A stretch of DNA of 64,000 nucleotides from Siphonodentalium dalli (GCA_032622095.1 CP136065.1:213756151-213820150), one strand, 5' to 3'. Positions 1-11,966 are shown, numbered from the stretch's first letter. Made by a program: numbers and translations. The notes: a model not told the origin generated them from the sequence alone.

Positions 1-356
1 GTCTGAGCTTTTATTCCTACATTTTTGGGTCAATTTTGTTAAAACTTGGCACAGATATTTAGTACCATGGGAACCTGTGCACCTGCGTTTATGACGTATG
101 TCCGACATTTTTTGATGGAGTTATCCCCCTTTTTCGACTTAGAAAATTTTCGCAACATGTATAATTTTGTCCGAGCTTTTATTCCTACATTTTTGGGTCA
201 ATTTTTAAAAAACTTGGCACTGATATTTAGTACCATGGGAACCTGTGCACCTGCGTTTATGATGTCTGTCTGACATTTTTTTATGGAGTTATCCCCCTTT
301 TTCGACTTAGAAATGTTTTCGCAACATGCATAATTTTGTCCAAGCTTTTATTCGAT
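1..356. repeat. Tandem repeat, period about 168 bp, just over two copies
   Basis: The block starting GAGCTTTTATTCCTAC near position 5 recurs near 173 and, partly, near 340. Each unit carries TACCATGGGAACCTGTGCAC and a TTATCCCCCTTTTTCGAC segment. The array runs off the left edge of the window, so its full size is unknown. The short open frames here are repeats of one another and are not genes. Confidence 0.85.
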
Positions 357-418
357 CAATAAATTTAGGATTAGAGTTAGGGGTTATGGTTAGTGGTTAG
401 GTTTAGGGTTAGGGTTAC
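357..418 (+). repeat. Degenerate telomere-like (TTAGGG)n stretch
   Basis: The segment holds variants of TTAGGG such as TTAGGA, TTAGAG, TTAGGGG and TTAGTGG, and ends in two perfect TTAGGG units. It is only about 60 bp long and heavily mutated, so it looks like an interstitial telomere-like patch rather than a chromosome end. Confidence 0.6.
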
Positions 419-2105
419 CTGTTGAGATAATTTCAGTGCCAAATATATGGTAATGGCTACTTCATTCAAACAACATTTTGAATACAGGGGGTATTACTTA
501 GTCCCATCTGGGACAAGCCCATCTCTAGTTTATTTTGTACCACATGGTCGCATAAATTTGAGGATTATAATGTTCTATCTCAAACTGACAATGGGAAATA
601 ATGGCTGTCAACGTGTTTGGGTGGAAAGAGTGTTTTTTCTCTTATATGAGATAATCTTAATTATAGCAGAACTCTTTGGTTAAAATAATACAGAAAATGA
701 CATAATGTGCAAGTTTTGTACTTTCTAATGATTTAAAAACCTAAGAACCACGCTTTAGCACTTGCAAAAAAAGCTAAATTGTTCAGCAAAGTGTTTTTCT
801 CCAAACACATGTCAATTAATTACAAGAATAATACTGGCATTTAAAGCAAGACAATTTAAACAGATTAGTTTTTCATTTTCTGGGACAAAATGAAAAGAAC
901 ATATGGTGAAAATAAAGCAGACATATACGGAAACCAGGTGGTAAACAAAAACAAAACAAAAATGGATATAGAACAGTATAGCACCGATGCGACGATGTGA
1001 CAACAATGGTATGATATGTCATTTTCAAGGTAGCTAGACCATATATATAAACATATAATGTGAATCGGTGCTATCAATGCCATTCATATCGGTTGGTCAA
1101 TGGCTCACTTTTGTGGAACTCTGTGTTTCGCTGTCAGCACATAGAGATGTACGGTATTTGCACCCAGTCGGTGGTCAATTGTGAGTTCCACACAACAGTG
1201 GCTTGGTCAGATTGAACAATGTGTGATTGCCGTATCGTACGCAGTTGTCATATCTTGCGCCAAATTCTGACACTCGCAAGATTGCTTGTATTGAGACGGC
1301 TTTGGACCACTCATATGTCGATGGATCTTATCAGCATGATTAATCCTGATGTCCCTGCATTGCATTTTTCGGATTGCATCCTCCTTCATGAAATATATTT
1401 GAGCAGAAGTGTTTGATATTTTAGATTTCACCAAGTCGATCAGTCACTATCTAATTTCTCAAATGAGATATTTTCCCCAAATAAATAAATTCCATACTTT
1501 CGAGTATTAATTGGTTTTGAAACAGAACATTTATCAATTCTATATTTTTCAGGAGCTGAGAAATGATGGAAGGTGAGCCCTTCAAAGACTTTTAACGTTT
1601 TGAATCATGGTCCTCTTCAACAAGAGTAAGGCTTAGCTGATATTCTCCATTCTAATGCAGTATGATGAATTTGAATTGAAATGTTTTAATTATGAATCAT
1701 GTTTTATATCTGATGTTGATGCTTCTATAATGCAAATGATATGTTTACACCAGTGACTCAAACAAAATGCCCAGCAGAGTGTTTTGAGTAAATTTTGAAA
1801 ATATGCATGCATGCATATGGTTGTTCCTAAGGATACCAATGTTAAGGGAAAAAATAAGATTTTATTAAAAAAAACACAAAGTTATTGGTACAGTATGAAT
1901 ATGGCCTCACTTGTAATTTTAATGGTCATGGATCGATGGAGACCCAAAGCAACTGAAAACTTGTGGCTTCAATGAATATGTTTCCTAACAAGTTAGACTT
2001 CACGAAGCCCTTTGTTTGACTAATGTTTGTCAAATTGGAGTCGTCGCAGCAGTAAGCTCAGTACACAACTAATTAATATAATTAAAATATATTGATTTTC
2101 CTAAT
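419..2105. other. AT-rich sequence, no gene recognised
   Basis: Only short open frames are present (the longest about 78 codons at 447-683). They show no recognisable domain, no protein-like composition and no splice-bounded neighbours. No repeat structure stands out except a small ATGCATGCATGCAT run near 1803. Confidence 0.5.
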
Positions 2106-2109
2106 TGGC

Positions 2110-2755
2110 AAATTTGTGAATCTCTAATTGCCCTTAAGCACAAAAAGAGAAGATCTAATTGCGCTTAAATGCAATAAGGAAATGTATAATTGCGCCTAAG
2201 CAAATATTTTATTGCGTTTAAGAGCAATAAGGCATATCTTATTGATCTTAAGCACAAAAAGGAATCTCCAATATCACTTTAAAAGTGCAATAAGGAATAT
2301 TATTATTGCGCTAAAGTCAAATCAAAATCTTCCTTACTACGCTTACTAGTAAGTACAATTAGCCACATTAAATAAACGCTAATTCAAATGGTGTAGTACA
2401 TATACAATGTATAGTGCAATGGGTGGAGTTTATTTGTGACCTGGTGGCTGTCCACGTGTAAAGGCCTATTCGGATTCTACTATTTGCACAGAGGGGTGAT
2501 CTCATGATGGGGATATTAATTGCGCTTAAGCGAAATAAGTATGAGGAGCCACAGATGTAATTGCAATGTCTTATTTCACTTAAGCTCAATAAGGAGTCCC
2601 TAATTGTGCTTAAGCGCAATAAAGAAAATTCTAATTGAGCTTAAGCACAATAAGAGAAGATCTTATTGCTCTCATAAGATCAATAAGGAATCTCTAATTA
2701 CGTTTAAGCGCAATAAGGAATATTCTTATTGTACTTAAGTGCAATTCCGTCTACA
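2110..2755. repeat. Palindromic minisatellite, AATTGCGCTTAAGCGCAATAA-type units
   Basis: About fifteen units of 28-45 bp, each built on TTGCGCTTAAGCGCAA or a mutated form, are separated by short spacers such as GGAATCTCT. Each unit is an inverted repeat centred on CTTAAG, so the array is a string of small hairpins. Substitutions often hit one arm only (GCGCTTAAGCACAA, GTGCTTAAGCGCAA). About 170 bp at roughly 2345-2515 has no units. No coding potential is seen. Confidence 0.8.
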
Positions 2756-3674
2756 GTTAACTCGGCAAAACAGTCGGCTAACAGCAATAATTGTAAATTG
2801 AAATAATCAAACCGCATATAACAAAAAGGAAACCTACTGCATGCTTTTGACTGAACACATTATATAATTCGTGGGTAATTGTACATGCAAATATCACTTT
2901 TCCAATCGGTATTTGCTTGTACCCGTTCATGATATTTCTCGTTTTCAGTCAAAAACCATAGTTATCCTCTCGTATCATCGTTGATTATATGCCCTCCTAA
3001 TCAATATATCGATCGCTCAGCACAATTTCAAAGAGTCTGAATGCATGCCCCTTTAATACTTTCATCATCATTTTGAAGACAAAAGCTAAGGGCCGTCATA
3101 TGGAGACATTTATCGTTAGAAAAACTGGATGTTTCTAGTTGAAATCTAAAGAGCATTTCTCGGGCGACAATTGAACTTACTCGGGCGACAACTGAACATA
3201 CAGGGCAGGAATCGGAGCGAAAACATAAATCACCGATTACAGCATTTTGCTGGCTTTTTAAGAAAAAAAATTATAGGGGAACATGTCCCGGTTGAAGCTA
3301 GAGGTAAACAATTAACATAATATGTTATTAAACATGCATTATATCTGTGTTTTTAAGTTTTTCGGCTGGTATATTTGAAATATGCTCAATCGACAAGCGG
3401 AAAAACTCACAACGGAATTGGCATTTGCTCGGGCGGAATGATATTTCGAGGAGCGGATCCTCCACAGTACCCTGACCATGTGGAAAATATTCAGGATTTC
3501 TGGACCTGAATGATGCTAAATTGGATACCCCCAGTATATTTTGTAAACAGGTGCATGTCCAATATGTGTTAACATACACTCAAGAGACATACTGACATAC
3601 TGAGTCAATTTCAATGTCATTTTTTTATGCCCATTTTGAAAAAAAAACAGAACGTATTATGTTATTGGTTCTTC
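2756..3674. other. Non-coding, no feature recognised
   Basis: No open frame with protein-like content is visible on either strand (the longest is 83 codons on the minus strand at 3328-3579). No tandem or inverted structure stands out. Confidence 0.4.
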
Positions 3675-4015
3675 CTTCCGCCTGTCTGTCTGTCCGTTCG
3701 CTTTTTTTTCGTTTCAGATGATAACTTTAATTTGTCTAAGCAAATGGAATGAAATTTGGTATATTGGTTTACTAACACAAAATACAGATCATGTTTGAAT
3801 TTGGGTTTTGCCCACCAATTTTCACCAGAGTTACGGCCCTTTTTGTTAGAATTTGTACTCAATTTTCATTTCTGGATGATAACTTCGGTAAATCTGAACT
3901 GAATGGAATGAAATAAGGTATGTGAGTTTACTAGCCCAAAATACAGATCAAGTTCCACCCGCTATTTTTTGCCAGAGTTGTGGTCCTTATTTCTTCACTC
4001 AGAGCTTTCTGATTA
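3675..4015 (+). mobile_element. Pearl/HINE-like element fragment: CTGT head plus two core repeats
   Basis: A (CTGT)n stretch at about 3682-3696 is followed by two diverged copies of a 165-bp block. Each copy contains GATGATAACTT, a GGAATGAAAT segment and ACAAAATACAGATCA or CCCAAAATACAGATCA, ending near CCAGAGTT. A microsatellite head followed by tandem cores is the arrangement of pearl-type elements in bivalves. No hairpin-CTAG end is visible, so the copy is probably truncated on the right. Confidence 0.55.
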
Positions 4016-5035
4016 TTAGATGTCACATTTCTAAATTGCTTTTAAAATGGATAAAGACTTTATCATAACGTTATACAATTAACACATTCAACATAGAAAA
4101 TGAATTTCTTCCTCATGATGTACAGATATGTGGGTTACTATTTTCAAGTTGAATGAAATGGAAATAGGTCAATCAAAGGGAACTCTTATTATATGAAAAC
4201 AAATTATGTTCAATATTTTTTTCTGATATACAACTTCACTGAAGTATAGAAAATAACCATCAATTTTCAGTTTATGATTTGCTGTTCCAAATCTTGACAT
4301 TCTTGTTAAATACCATATTTACATAAAAGTTTATCGGATAATTAATAATGAACATAATTTGATACTCTGAAATTGACAGCGATTTGTAACAGAAGCAAGC
4401 ATAATTCCAGGCCTCAAAATGCAATGATGTTTTGAAAAAGTTAATACATTTCATTGTACTGCACTTAGGTCTTAACAATTTAAGAAATACTGGGATCAAT
4501 GACCAAATTACATGTATACATTGTTGTCTCTTCTTTCTCAGCTTGAATGCTGTTGTTGAATAATACAATACTTTGATGAAGTAATAAAATCCTCTTTCTT
4601 ATTATACTGTTGTTAGATTGTCTTCATTATTCGATCAAAACTAATACATGTAATACCCGTTTCGGATCATGATATGATAGTATATACTACCATGACATGT
4701 ATCAGGTACGTATATATGGATTTTCGTTAAAATCAGGATGGGTGGGGGTGATGTATATACAGATGTGAATATAAGGATATGGATTATAAATAAGGGCAGC
4801 CAAACACGTTACAAGTGAAAGTGTCCCAGTGCCTTATATTGACCTGATGTGCCATGCACTTACTAACTGAGCTGCCAGGGGGGTCCCTTAGGCTATATAT
4901 CTGTATGATGAATGTTTATGTCATAGTACAATACAAAGCCACTTGATTTTAGAGTTATCTATCTTCGTCCACAATTTGGTCGGTTTGACAAATACTTTCC
5001 AGGCAGAAAAATGTACGTATCTCAAGAAATAACAG
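4016..5035. other. Non-coding; contains one possible SINE remnant
   Basis: The largest open frame (98 codons, minus, 4272-4568) has no recognisable domain and biased low-complexity composition. Apart from the tRNA-like stretch at 4811-4891, nothing is recognised. Confidence 0.4.
4811..4891 (-). mobile_element. Possible tRNA-derived SINE remnant
   Basis: On the minus strand a segment reads TGGCAGCTCAGTTAGTAAG, which resembles the D-arm/A-box of tRNA-derived SINEs. A weak B-box-like AGGTCAATATAAG lies about 30 bases downstream. No complete cloverleaf can be folded by eye, so it is more likely a SINE head than a functional tRNA gene. Confidence 0.35.
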
Positions 5036-5155
5036 AATTCAAATATCGATATCTGATCACTCTGAGCTTTGATGAGTGGGTTCCTTGACTGGAATCAGAT
5101 ATGTTTTATCCCCGAAGCCAAAGAAATAGTAATTTAGAGGTGTTTAATCGGATCA
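5036..5155 (-). mobile_element. Truncated copy of the AGGTACTCAATCCGAT MITE family
   Basis: The segment matches the right arm of the elements at 7493-7972 and 13161-13616: ATCGATATCTGATCACTCTG, then CCCCGAAGCCAAAGAAATAG, then ATCGGAT. The terminal GAGTACCT and its TTAA are missing, so this is one arm of an old, truncated copy. Confidence 0.65.
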
Positions 5156-5529
5156 TCATCGTTAATAATAACACTTCATTGTGGCTACAGCCTACAGGTG
5201 TACTATGATCTGCAAACACACTGAATTGTGGGAGGCATTTTTTTCACATTTATTCCTTATTATTTAATAATAACAGTTTATTTGTGCATCAGCACACTCA
5301 GATGATATACACTGAATCGTAAATAATTTGTGATGAAGCTCAAATCATTTTTGATGAAGCGCAAGTAACTAACACCAACTGACTTAACTCAAAGTATTAG
5401 AGTAAGAGTCCATCTCATATATGGTATGGTGGAGTCTTAAGCCTATATTTGAGTGATCTATTCTGGTCAAAGTCAATTTGAGTTCAGGTGGAATCACTGG
5501 GATTCACTGCATATTCATATTGATTTGCA

Positions 5530-5690
5530 TATCAGCCCAAATAAATTATGCTTAAGAGTAAATATGATTTATTTGCGCTTCAACAAAAATGATTTGCGCT
5601 TCATGGGTAAATGATTTGCGCTTCAGCATAAATATTTGCACTTATGTCAGCCAACATGACCCCTATTATTTGCACTTCAGTAAATTAATG
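5530..5690. repeat. Short tandem repeat with ATTTGCGCTTCA core
   Basis: Four to six units containing ATTTGCGCTTCA, or the variants ATTTGCACTTCAG and TTTGCACTTATG, occur at spacings of about 25-30 bp. The unit shares TTGCGCTT with the palindromic minisatellite at 2110-2755 but lacks the second, inverted arm. Confidence 0.55.
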
Positions 5691-5739
5691 TTTCAATGAA
5701 ACTGCAGTTCAACTTGGAGAGAGGTTCCATAAGAAGTTC

Positions 5740-6980
5740 CTTAAGAAAAATACTATTGTAAAAATACCATTCTAAAATATAACATGGTAATTTGGACAAC
5801 TGTACACCCGTACTATGTATTACCATGTAAACACTCCAAATAGTACTCTATTAAAAATATACTTGTAATAATGTACAAGTTTTACTATATTAAATACACT
5901 TCTACTACAGTATTACCAGTTACTATTGTGTTATTGTATTTATGAAGATTCTGACAATTGTTTACTATAGTATTACTACAGTATTACTTTATTGTTTTAC
6001 TACAGAAATAATATAGTAAAACTATAGTATTAATATGGTAAAACTATAGTGATACTTATCGATGGTAGCTTTTAGAAGCCTTAACATTTGAGACAAAACA
6101 GTGGAGGTCATGAATGGCATATGTGATTACCTATGGGGTGAAACACTGCTTGACTTAGCCGAATTAGTTACAACAATATTCTTGCCTCATTCTATTAATT
6201 TGAGTATATCAACAGGTACTCAATAGATTTGTACTGATTAACTAACGAAACGTGATTTTCTTCTCGAAAAAGAGACAGGAAACACATGAGTTATGTAATA
6301 TGATATTGTGAAATAGTATGGTAAAACTATAGTGATACTAATCAGTACTATTGAAATATTATATTTTTACTAGAGTAATACTATGTGATGTTTTGGGATT
6401 TTGAAGACCACCCCCATCATTTTGATGGTCCCAATATCATATTAACAATGGTATTTCTTCAAAAGTTGCTTTGGTGATCAACATCAGTTTTACAATTATA
6501 AAAGAGGAATTTGTTTGTAGTATTACCGCACCATACTATAGTAAAAATCCCAGGAGTACTGTGCTTGCTGCTTATTATTATGTCATATTGTATATAGTTA
6601 TACTGTAGTATACTATGCCATGGGACACAATAGTATTACCACAACATACTATACTAAAAATCACAGTAGTACTATGATTGATGCATAGCATTCATAGTGT
6701 ACTATAGTATAATACATGTATAGGTATATTGTAGTGCACTTGTATACCATCATTGGTTACTATAGCATTACCACAACATAATATAGTAAAAGTCCCAGGA
6801 GTACTATGATTGATGCATAGTATTTCATACTGTATTATAGTTAACTGTAGTGTTCTATGTTCTACCATATATGGCTTTGTTGCTAAAATGACGTTAAACC
6901 CAAATCAATCAATCTACCATAGTAATACCACTTTATACCATAGTATTATTACGCAAATACTATTGTATATTTTCATAAGG
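5740..6980. repeat. Diverged AT-rich tandem array with CTATAGTATTAC motifs
   Basis: ACTATAGTAAAA, ATAGTATTACCACAACATAC and CAGGAGTACTATGATTGATG recur at irregular intervals of about 110-135 bp. The motifs occur in both orientations (CTATAGTATTAC and TAGTAAAACTATAG), so many local hairpins are possible. About 300 bp of other sequence (6060-6300) interrupts the array. No coding potential is seen. Confidence 0.65.
6872..6915 (+). mobile_element. Possible SINE 3' tail
   Basis: GCTAAAATGACGTTAAACCC followed by (AATC)n resembles the conserved 3' end of abundant bivalve tRNA-derived SINEs. The tRNA-like head is not visible upstream, where the AT-rich array continues, so this would be a 5'-truncated insertion. 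Confidence 0.4.
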
Positions 6981-7492
6981 GGCTTGAGATCAATTGCATG
7001 AAAATTATGGCTATATGCCATGTTGAGGATTTAGTCATGCTAAAACAAAATTCCAAGATGACTTCAGTTATACTGTGTTTGGTGGATTCGCAGTACATTG
7101 GTTGAAAATGACAATGCATATAGTCCGGGAGCTGATAGTGTAACCCTGATCACCAATGATTTAACCTCACCACACTAATTTTCTTCCTTATTTGAAAGGG
7201 CTAAGTAATACTAGATTATCAACATGAAGAGATATATATAAAGTAAAATCCAAGATGGTTGCTGACGGCTATCTGGTCCAGTGAAATTCAAAAACATTTG
7301 AAAGCTTCCATCTAGTAGATCGAAATCAAGATTAAAATGAAGTTTGGTGATGGTTGGATAAGGGAAGTGGACTGTATGGTGTGCCAAAGGGTTTTGTCAT
7401 GCAAAGAGTAAAATTCAAGATGGCTGCCAGTAGACATGTTTTATGCCGAATGACCCCAAAATGACTGTAACCCATCTACATTTCAATGTTAA

Positions 7493-7972
7493 AGGTACTC
7501 AATCCGATCAGAGGGTCCCCATCTCAACAGATTCCAACAACAACAATCCGATCAGCGGGTCCTATATTACTATTTCTTTGGCTTTTGGGGTAACAAATAT
7601 TTGATTCGAGTTGAGGAACCCATCAAACAAAGCTCAGAGTTGTTAGATATTGACTTTTGAAATTTGTTATTTTCTCGAGATGAGTACTAATAATTGCCTT
7701 CAACTTCGTAATCTGCTCGAGATGTGTACACCAAAACACTATTCAAACAGACAAGGATGGATAACTCTAAAATCAAGTGGTAATAATAACGCAATTTTGA
7801 CTGTGTTCTGGGACAGAAAGTATTCCCGATAATAAAAAATAATAGATTTCTAAAATCGATATCTAAAACATCTGAGCTTTGATGGGTGGCTTCCTCGACT
7901 CGAATCAAATATTTTTGACCCCCGAAGCCATTGAAATAGTAATTCAGAGGAGTTTTATCGGAATGAGTACCT
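7493..7972. mobile_element. TTAA-flanked (piggyBac-type) MITE with TIR AGGTACTCAATCCGAT
   Basis: The ends are AGGTACTCAATCCGAT and (inverted) ATCGGAATGAGTACCT. TTAA lies at both junctions (7489-7492 and 7973-7976). The arms extend inward: CTATTTCTTTGGCTTTTGGG on the left matches CCCGAAGCCATTGAAATAG on the right. It sits inside one unit of the surrounding array: with one TTAA retained, the flanks rejoin as the usual CAATGTTAACAACCATGAC of that array. No transposase is encoded; it is non-autonomous. Confidence 0.85.
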
Positions 7973-8939
7973 TTAACAACCATGACAAATTTCATGATGA
8001 TCCGAACAAAGGTACGACCTGTAGCCCGTACCAAAGTATTTAGTCATGCAAAGAATAAAATCCAAGATGAATGCCAGCGGCCATATTTTATGACCGAACT
8101 ACCCCAAAAAGATTCGATCTCATCTACATGTCATTGTCAACATCCGTAACGAATTTCATGATGATCCGACCAAAGGTACGACCCGTAGCCTGTGCCATTC
8201 AGGATTCAGTGATGCAAAGAGTAAAATCCAATTACCGAATGACTCCAAAATGACACATTCCCATCTATATGTCAATATTAACATAAATTACAAATATCAT
8301 GATGATCAGACAAACAGTATGGCCTGTAACCCATGATAATGGATTGAATTTTGAAATCCAAAATGGCCGCTGGCAGCCAGGTTTTTTTTGCCGAATAACC
8401 CCAAAATGACTCATTTCCCATTTACATGTCAATGTTAACTGTGCCAAAGGATTTTGTCATACAAAGAGTAAAATACAAGATGGTTACCAGCAGCAATGTT
8501 TTATGGCCGCATGACCCCAAAATGACTAGTTCCCATCTACATCTCAATATTATCATCCACGACAAATTTCATGTTGATCAGACAAACAGTATGGCCTGTA
8601 GCCCGTGCTAATGGATTGAATTTTGAAATCCAAGATGGCCACTGACGGGCATGTTTTTTGGCCAAATGACCCCAAAATGACTCCCATCTACATGTCAATG
8701 TCAACAGCCATGACAAGCGAAAGGATTTAGTTATGCAAAGAGTAAAATCCAAGATGGATGCTGGCGGCCATGTTTTTTTTAAACCGAACTACCCCAAAAT
8801 TACTCGTTCCCATCTACATATCAATATTAACATCCACAACAAATTTCATGATGATCTGACGAACAGCACGAAATGTAGCCCGTGCTAATGGATTGAAATT
8901 GAAATCCAAGATGACTGCCAGCGGCCATCTTTTTTTCTG

Positions 8940-10550
8940 AATGACCCCAAAATGACTCGTTCCCATATACATGTCAATGTCAACAGCTGTGACAAATTTC
9001 ATAATGATCCGACCAAAGGTATTACGTGTAGCCTGTATTGTTGACGCTTCACACAAACGCACACACAGACGACGGATACAAAGCCATTACAAAGTAAAGT
9101 TGAGCTAAAAATATATACATTTGTATACATTGACAAGATTTTCTCACTATAATTTGCATCCTTCTGAAAAACGGCGTCCATGCTGGACGCCATCCCATCC
9201 TGCCTGGTGATTGTACAGACACGTTTTGTTTCGTACTAACATTGCTTAAAAATTGAGGGACTAATAAAGAAGAAGGGGTGAAGTTGAATCACGGGGGTGC
9301 AGGGGTACCCTATCAGCTCCCGGACTAATATTGCTTTAATTTTGGTCCAATTAACATTCACAGAATGCTACTCAGAAATATGCTCAGAATGCTTCTCAAG
9401 CTTCTACATTTTCAAAAAAATTCCCGGACCCCCACCTGCGAGAAGGGTCTACACGACCCCTCTCGCGCACTCCCTAAAGCCTAGCGGCGCTATTTTCCTT
9501 TTCATTATCTATTCCGCCCGAAAAAAATGCATTTTTAAACCTGAATATATCATTTTGTGTGAAAAGTTTTGTGTGAAAATTAATACTGTAACAGCCGGTT
9601 AAATGCTACGACCTGTAGTCTAGCTGTGCCAAAGGATTTAGCCACACAAAGAGCAAAATCCACCAGCGGCAATGTTTTATGGTCGAATGACTCCAAAATG
9701 ACTCGTTCCCATCTACATATCAATATTAACATCCACGACAAATTTCATGATCAGATGAACACTCAGGCCTGTAGTCTGTGCTAATGGATTGAATTTTGAA
9801 AACCAAGATGGCCGCTGGCCGCCATCTTTTTTTGTTGAATGACCCCAAAATGACTCGTTCCCATCTACATAGCAATGTCAACAGCTGTGACAAATTTCAT
9901 AATGATCCGACCAAAGGTATTACCTGTAGCCTGTATTGTTGACGCTTCACACAAACGCACACACAGACGACGGATACCAAGCCATTACAAAGTAAAGTTG
10001 AGCTAAAAATATATACATTTGTATACATTAACAAGATTTTCTCACTATAATTTGCATCCTTCTGAAAAACGGCGTCCATGTTGGACGCCATCACATCCTG
10101 CCTGGTGATTGTACAGACACGTTTTGTTTCGTACTAACATTACTTAAAAATTGAGGGACTAATAAAGAAGAAAATTAGTGGGGTGAAGTTGAATCACGGG
10201 GGTGCAGGGGTACCCTATCAGCTCCCGGACTAATATTGCTTTAATTTTGGTCCAAATAACATTCGCAAAATGCTACTCAGAAATATGCTCAGAATGCTTC
10301 TCAAGCTTCTACATTTTCAAAAAAATTCCCGGGGGAGACCCCCCGGACCCCCACCTGCGAGAAGGGTCTACACGACCCCTCTCGCGCACTCCCTAAAGCC
10401 TAGCGGCGCTATATTTTTTTTTTATTCTTTTCCGCCCGAAAAAAAAGAAGTATTTTTTAACCTGAGTATATCATTTTGTGTGAAAAGTTTTGTGTGAAAA
10501 TTAATACTAGTTGTAACAGCCGGTTGTAATGCTACGACCTGTAGTCTGTG
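8940..10550. repeat. Tandem duplication of a 905-bp composite block
   Basis: 8940-9640 and 9843-10550 are near-identical, including GACGCTTCACACAAACGCAC, a predicted open frame of 64-65 codons on the minus strand, the GGGGTACCCTATCAGCTCCC segment and CCTAGCGGCGCTAT. The second copy contains extra bases around a GGGGGAGACCCCCC palindrome (about 10332-10345) that are absent from the first. The duplication is younger than the surrounding monomers. Confidence 0.8.
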
Positions 10551-11235
10551 CCAAAGGATTTAGCCATACAAAGAGCAAAATCCACCATCGGCAATGTTTT
10601 ATGGTCGAATGACCCCAAAATGACTCGTTCCCATCTACATGTCAATATTAACATCCACGACAAATTTCATGATCAGACGAACACTCAGGATTGAATTTTG
10701 AAAACCAATATGGCCGCTGGCCGCCATGTTTTTTGTCGAATGACCCCAAAACGACTCGTTCACATCTACATGTAAATGTAATCAGCCATGACAAATTTCA
10801 TAATCATCAACCCAATGGTACGGCCTGTAGCCCGTGCTTATGTATTTACATTGTTTAATACTGAAAACCGAGATGGCCGACGGCGGTCATGCTCTTTTGC
10901 CGATTGACGCCAAAATGACTCGTTCTCATCTTCATGGCAATGTCAACATCCATGACAAATTTCATTATTATCAGACAAATGGTATATACGGCATGGCTGT
11001 AGCCTGTGCCATTGGATTGAATTGTGAAATCCAAGATGACGGCTGTTGGCCATGTTTTTTTTTCGATTTACCCCAAAATGACGGATTTCTCATCTACATG
11101 TCAATGTCAACAACCATGACAAATTTTATAATGATCCGACCAAAGGTGAGACCTGTAGTCCATATATATGTAATGGAAATTGTTGACGAACACACAGACG
11201 ACGGATATGAACCCATGGCAATAGCTCAAACTTGA

Positions 11236-11770
11236 CAAGTCAAGTTGAACTTTTAAACAATCCATATATATTGACCAATACGTTGACCTCTCACAGGTAT
11301 ATACGCCACTGAATATGCAATAGGCTGTATAACACTGGAAGCTGAAATAAGTATATATAACTGCGTATGTCAGTCTTATCACACATTCTCTGTTGATAGT
11401 TAGGGGGATCCACTGAGATAACTGCGAATTGTGATTTAATATAAATAAATATTATTCATATTTTCAAAACTAGACCAAAACGATAGTGAAACTTTGCAAT
11501 TCAACGACATTAGAAGCCGTCAAACTTGTGAAGCGACGATCATACGATCCAAGATGGCGGTCCGGACCGCCCGGTTTAGAATGTATATAGGACGCTCAAT
11601 AAGTATATTTACGTAGCGTATTGAGCATGACATCAGTCTGATCCACTCAAATACCCTATATATATGTGGCGTATTTGAACCACAAATACCTTATGTATAT
11701 ATTGATATGCTATGCGTATCGGGTGCATTATTCCACTAAATCCTCAAATGGGTCAAATGTCCAAAACTGT
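11236..11770. other. Non-coding, no feature recognised
   Basis: No supported open frame or repeat is visible. A short AAGATGGCGGTCCGGACCGCC palindrome-bearing segment lies near 11552. Near 11600-11700 the words AGTATATTTACG, GCGTATTGAGC and GCGTATTTGA recur loosely. Confidence 0.35.
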
Positions 11771-11774
11771 GGTA

Positions 11775-11966
11775 ATAATAGTAATAACATGATTTCATCG
11801 GGCATTATGGTTTATTAACGGCACTCTGGAATGAGTAACAGCCCTCGGGCCTATTAGCGTCCCTCGACTTCGTCTCGGGCCTCTAATAGGCCCTTGGGCT
11901 GTTAATCATTCCAGCCGGGCCGTTAATAAACCATAACGCCCTCAAAAATCATATTATTGTTATAAT
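11775..11966. mobile_element. Foldback MITE
   Basis: Two arms of about 85 bp are inverted repeats: GGCATTATGGTTTATTAACG on the left pairs with CGTTAATAAACCATAACGCC on the right. Pairing continues through TGGAATGAGTAACAGCCC and CCTATTAG, with the turn near 11858-11880. The structure can form one long imperfect hairpin. No open frame is present. Confidence 0.8.

Larger units (their letters stand above)
7116..11235. repeat. Tandem array (units of roughly 145-170 bp) with inverted-copy ends
   Basis: The unit contains AAATTTCATGATGATCCGAC, a CCTGTAGCCCGTGCC segment, ATCCAAGATGGCCGC and CCCCAAAATGACTCGTTCCC, and recurs about 20 times. The left end (7116-7195, TAGTCCGGGAGCTGATAG) is an inverted copy of segments near 9247-9335 and 10150-10240. 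Three units end in a CACACAGACGACGGAT block (about 9059, 9958 and 11190) like a pearl-type terminus. The 60-133 codon open frames here are repeat-derived and share the same translated motifs. A TTAA MITE is inserted at 7493-7972. Confidence 0.8.

Noticed and set aside
7687-8034. 115-codon minus-strand frame
   Set aside because: Lies across the TTAA MITE arm and array junction; it is a chimera of two repeats.
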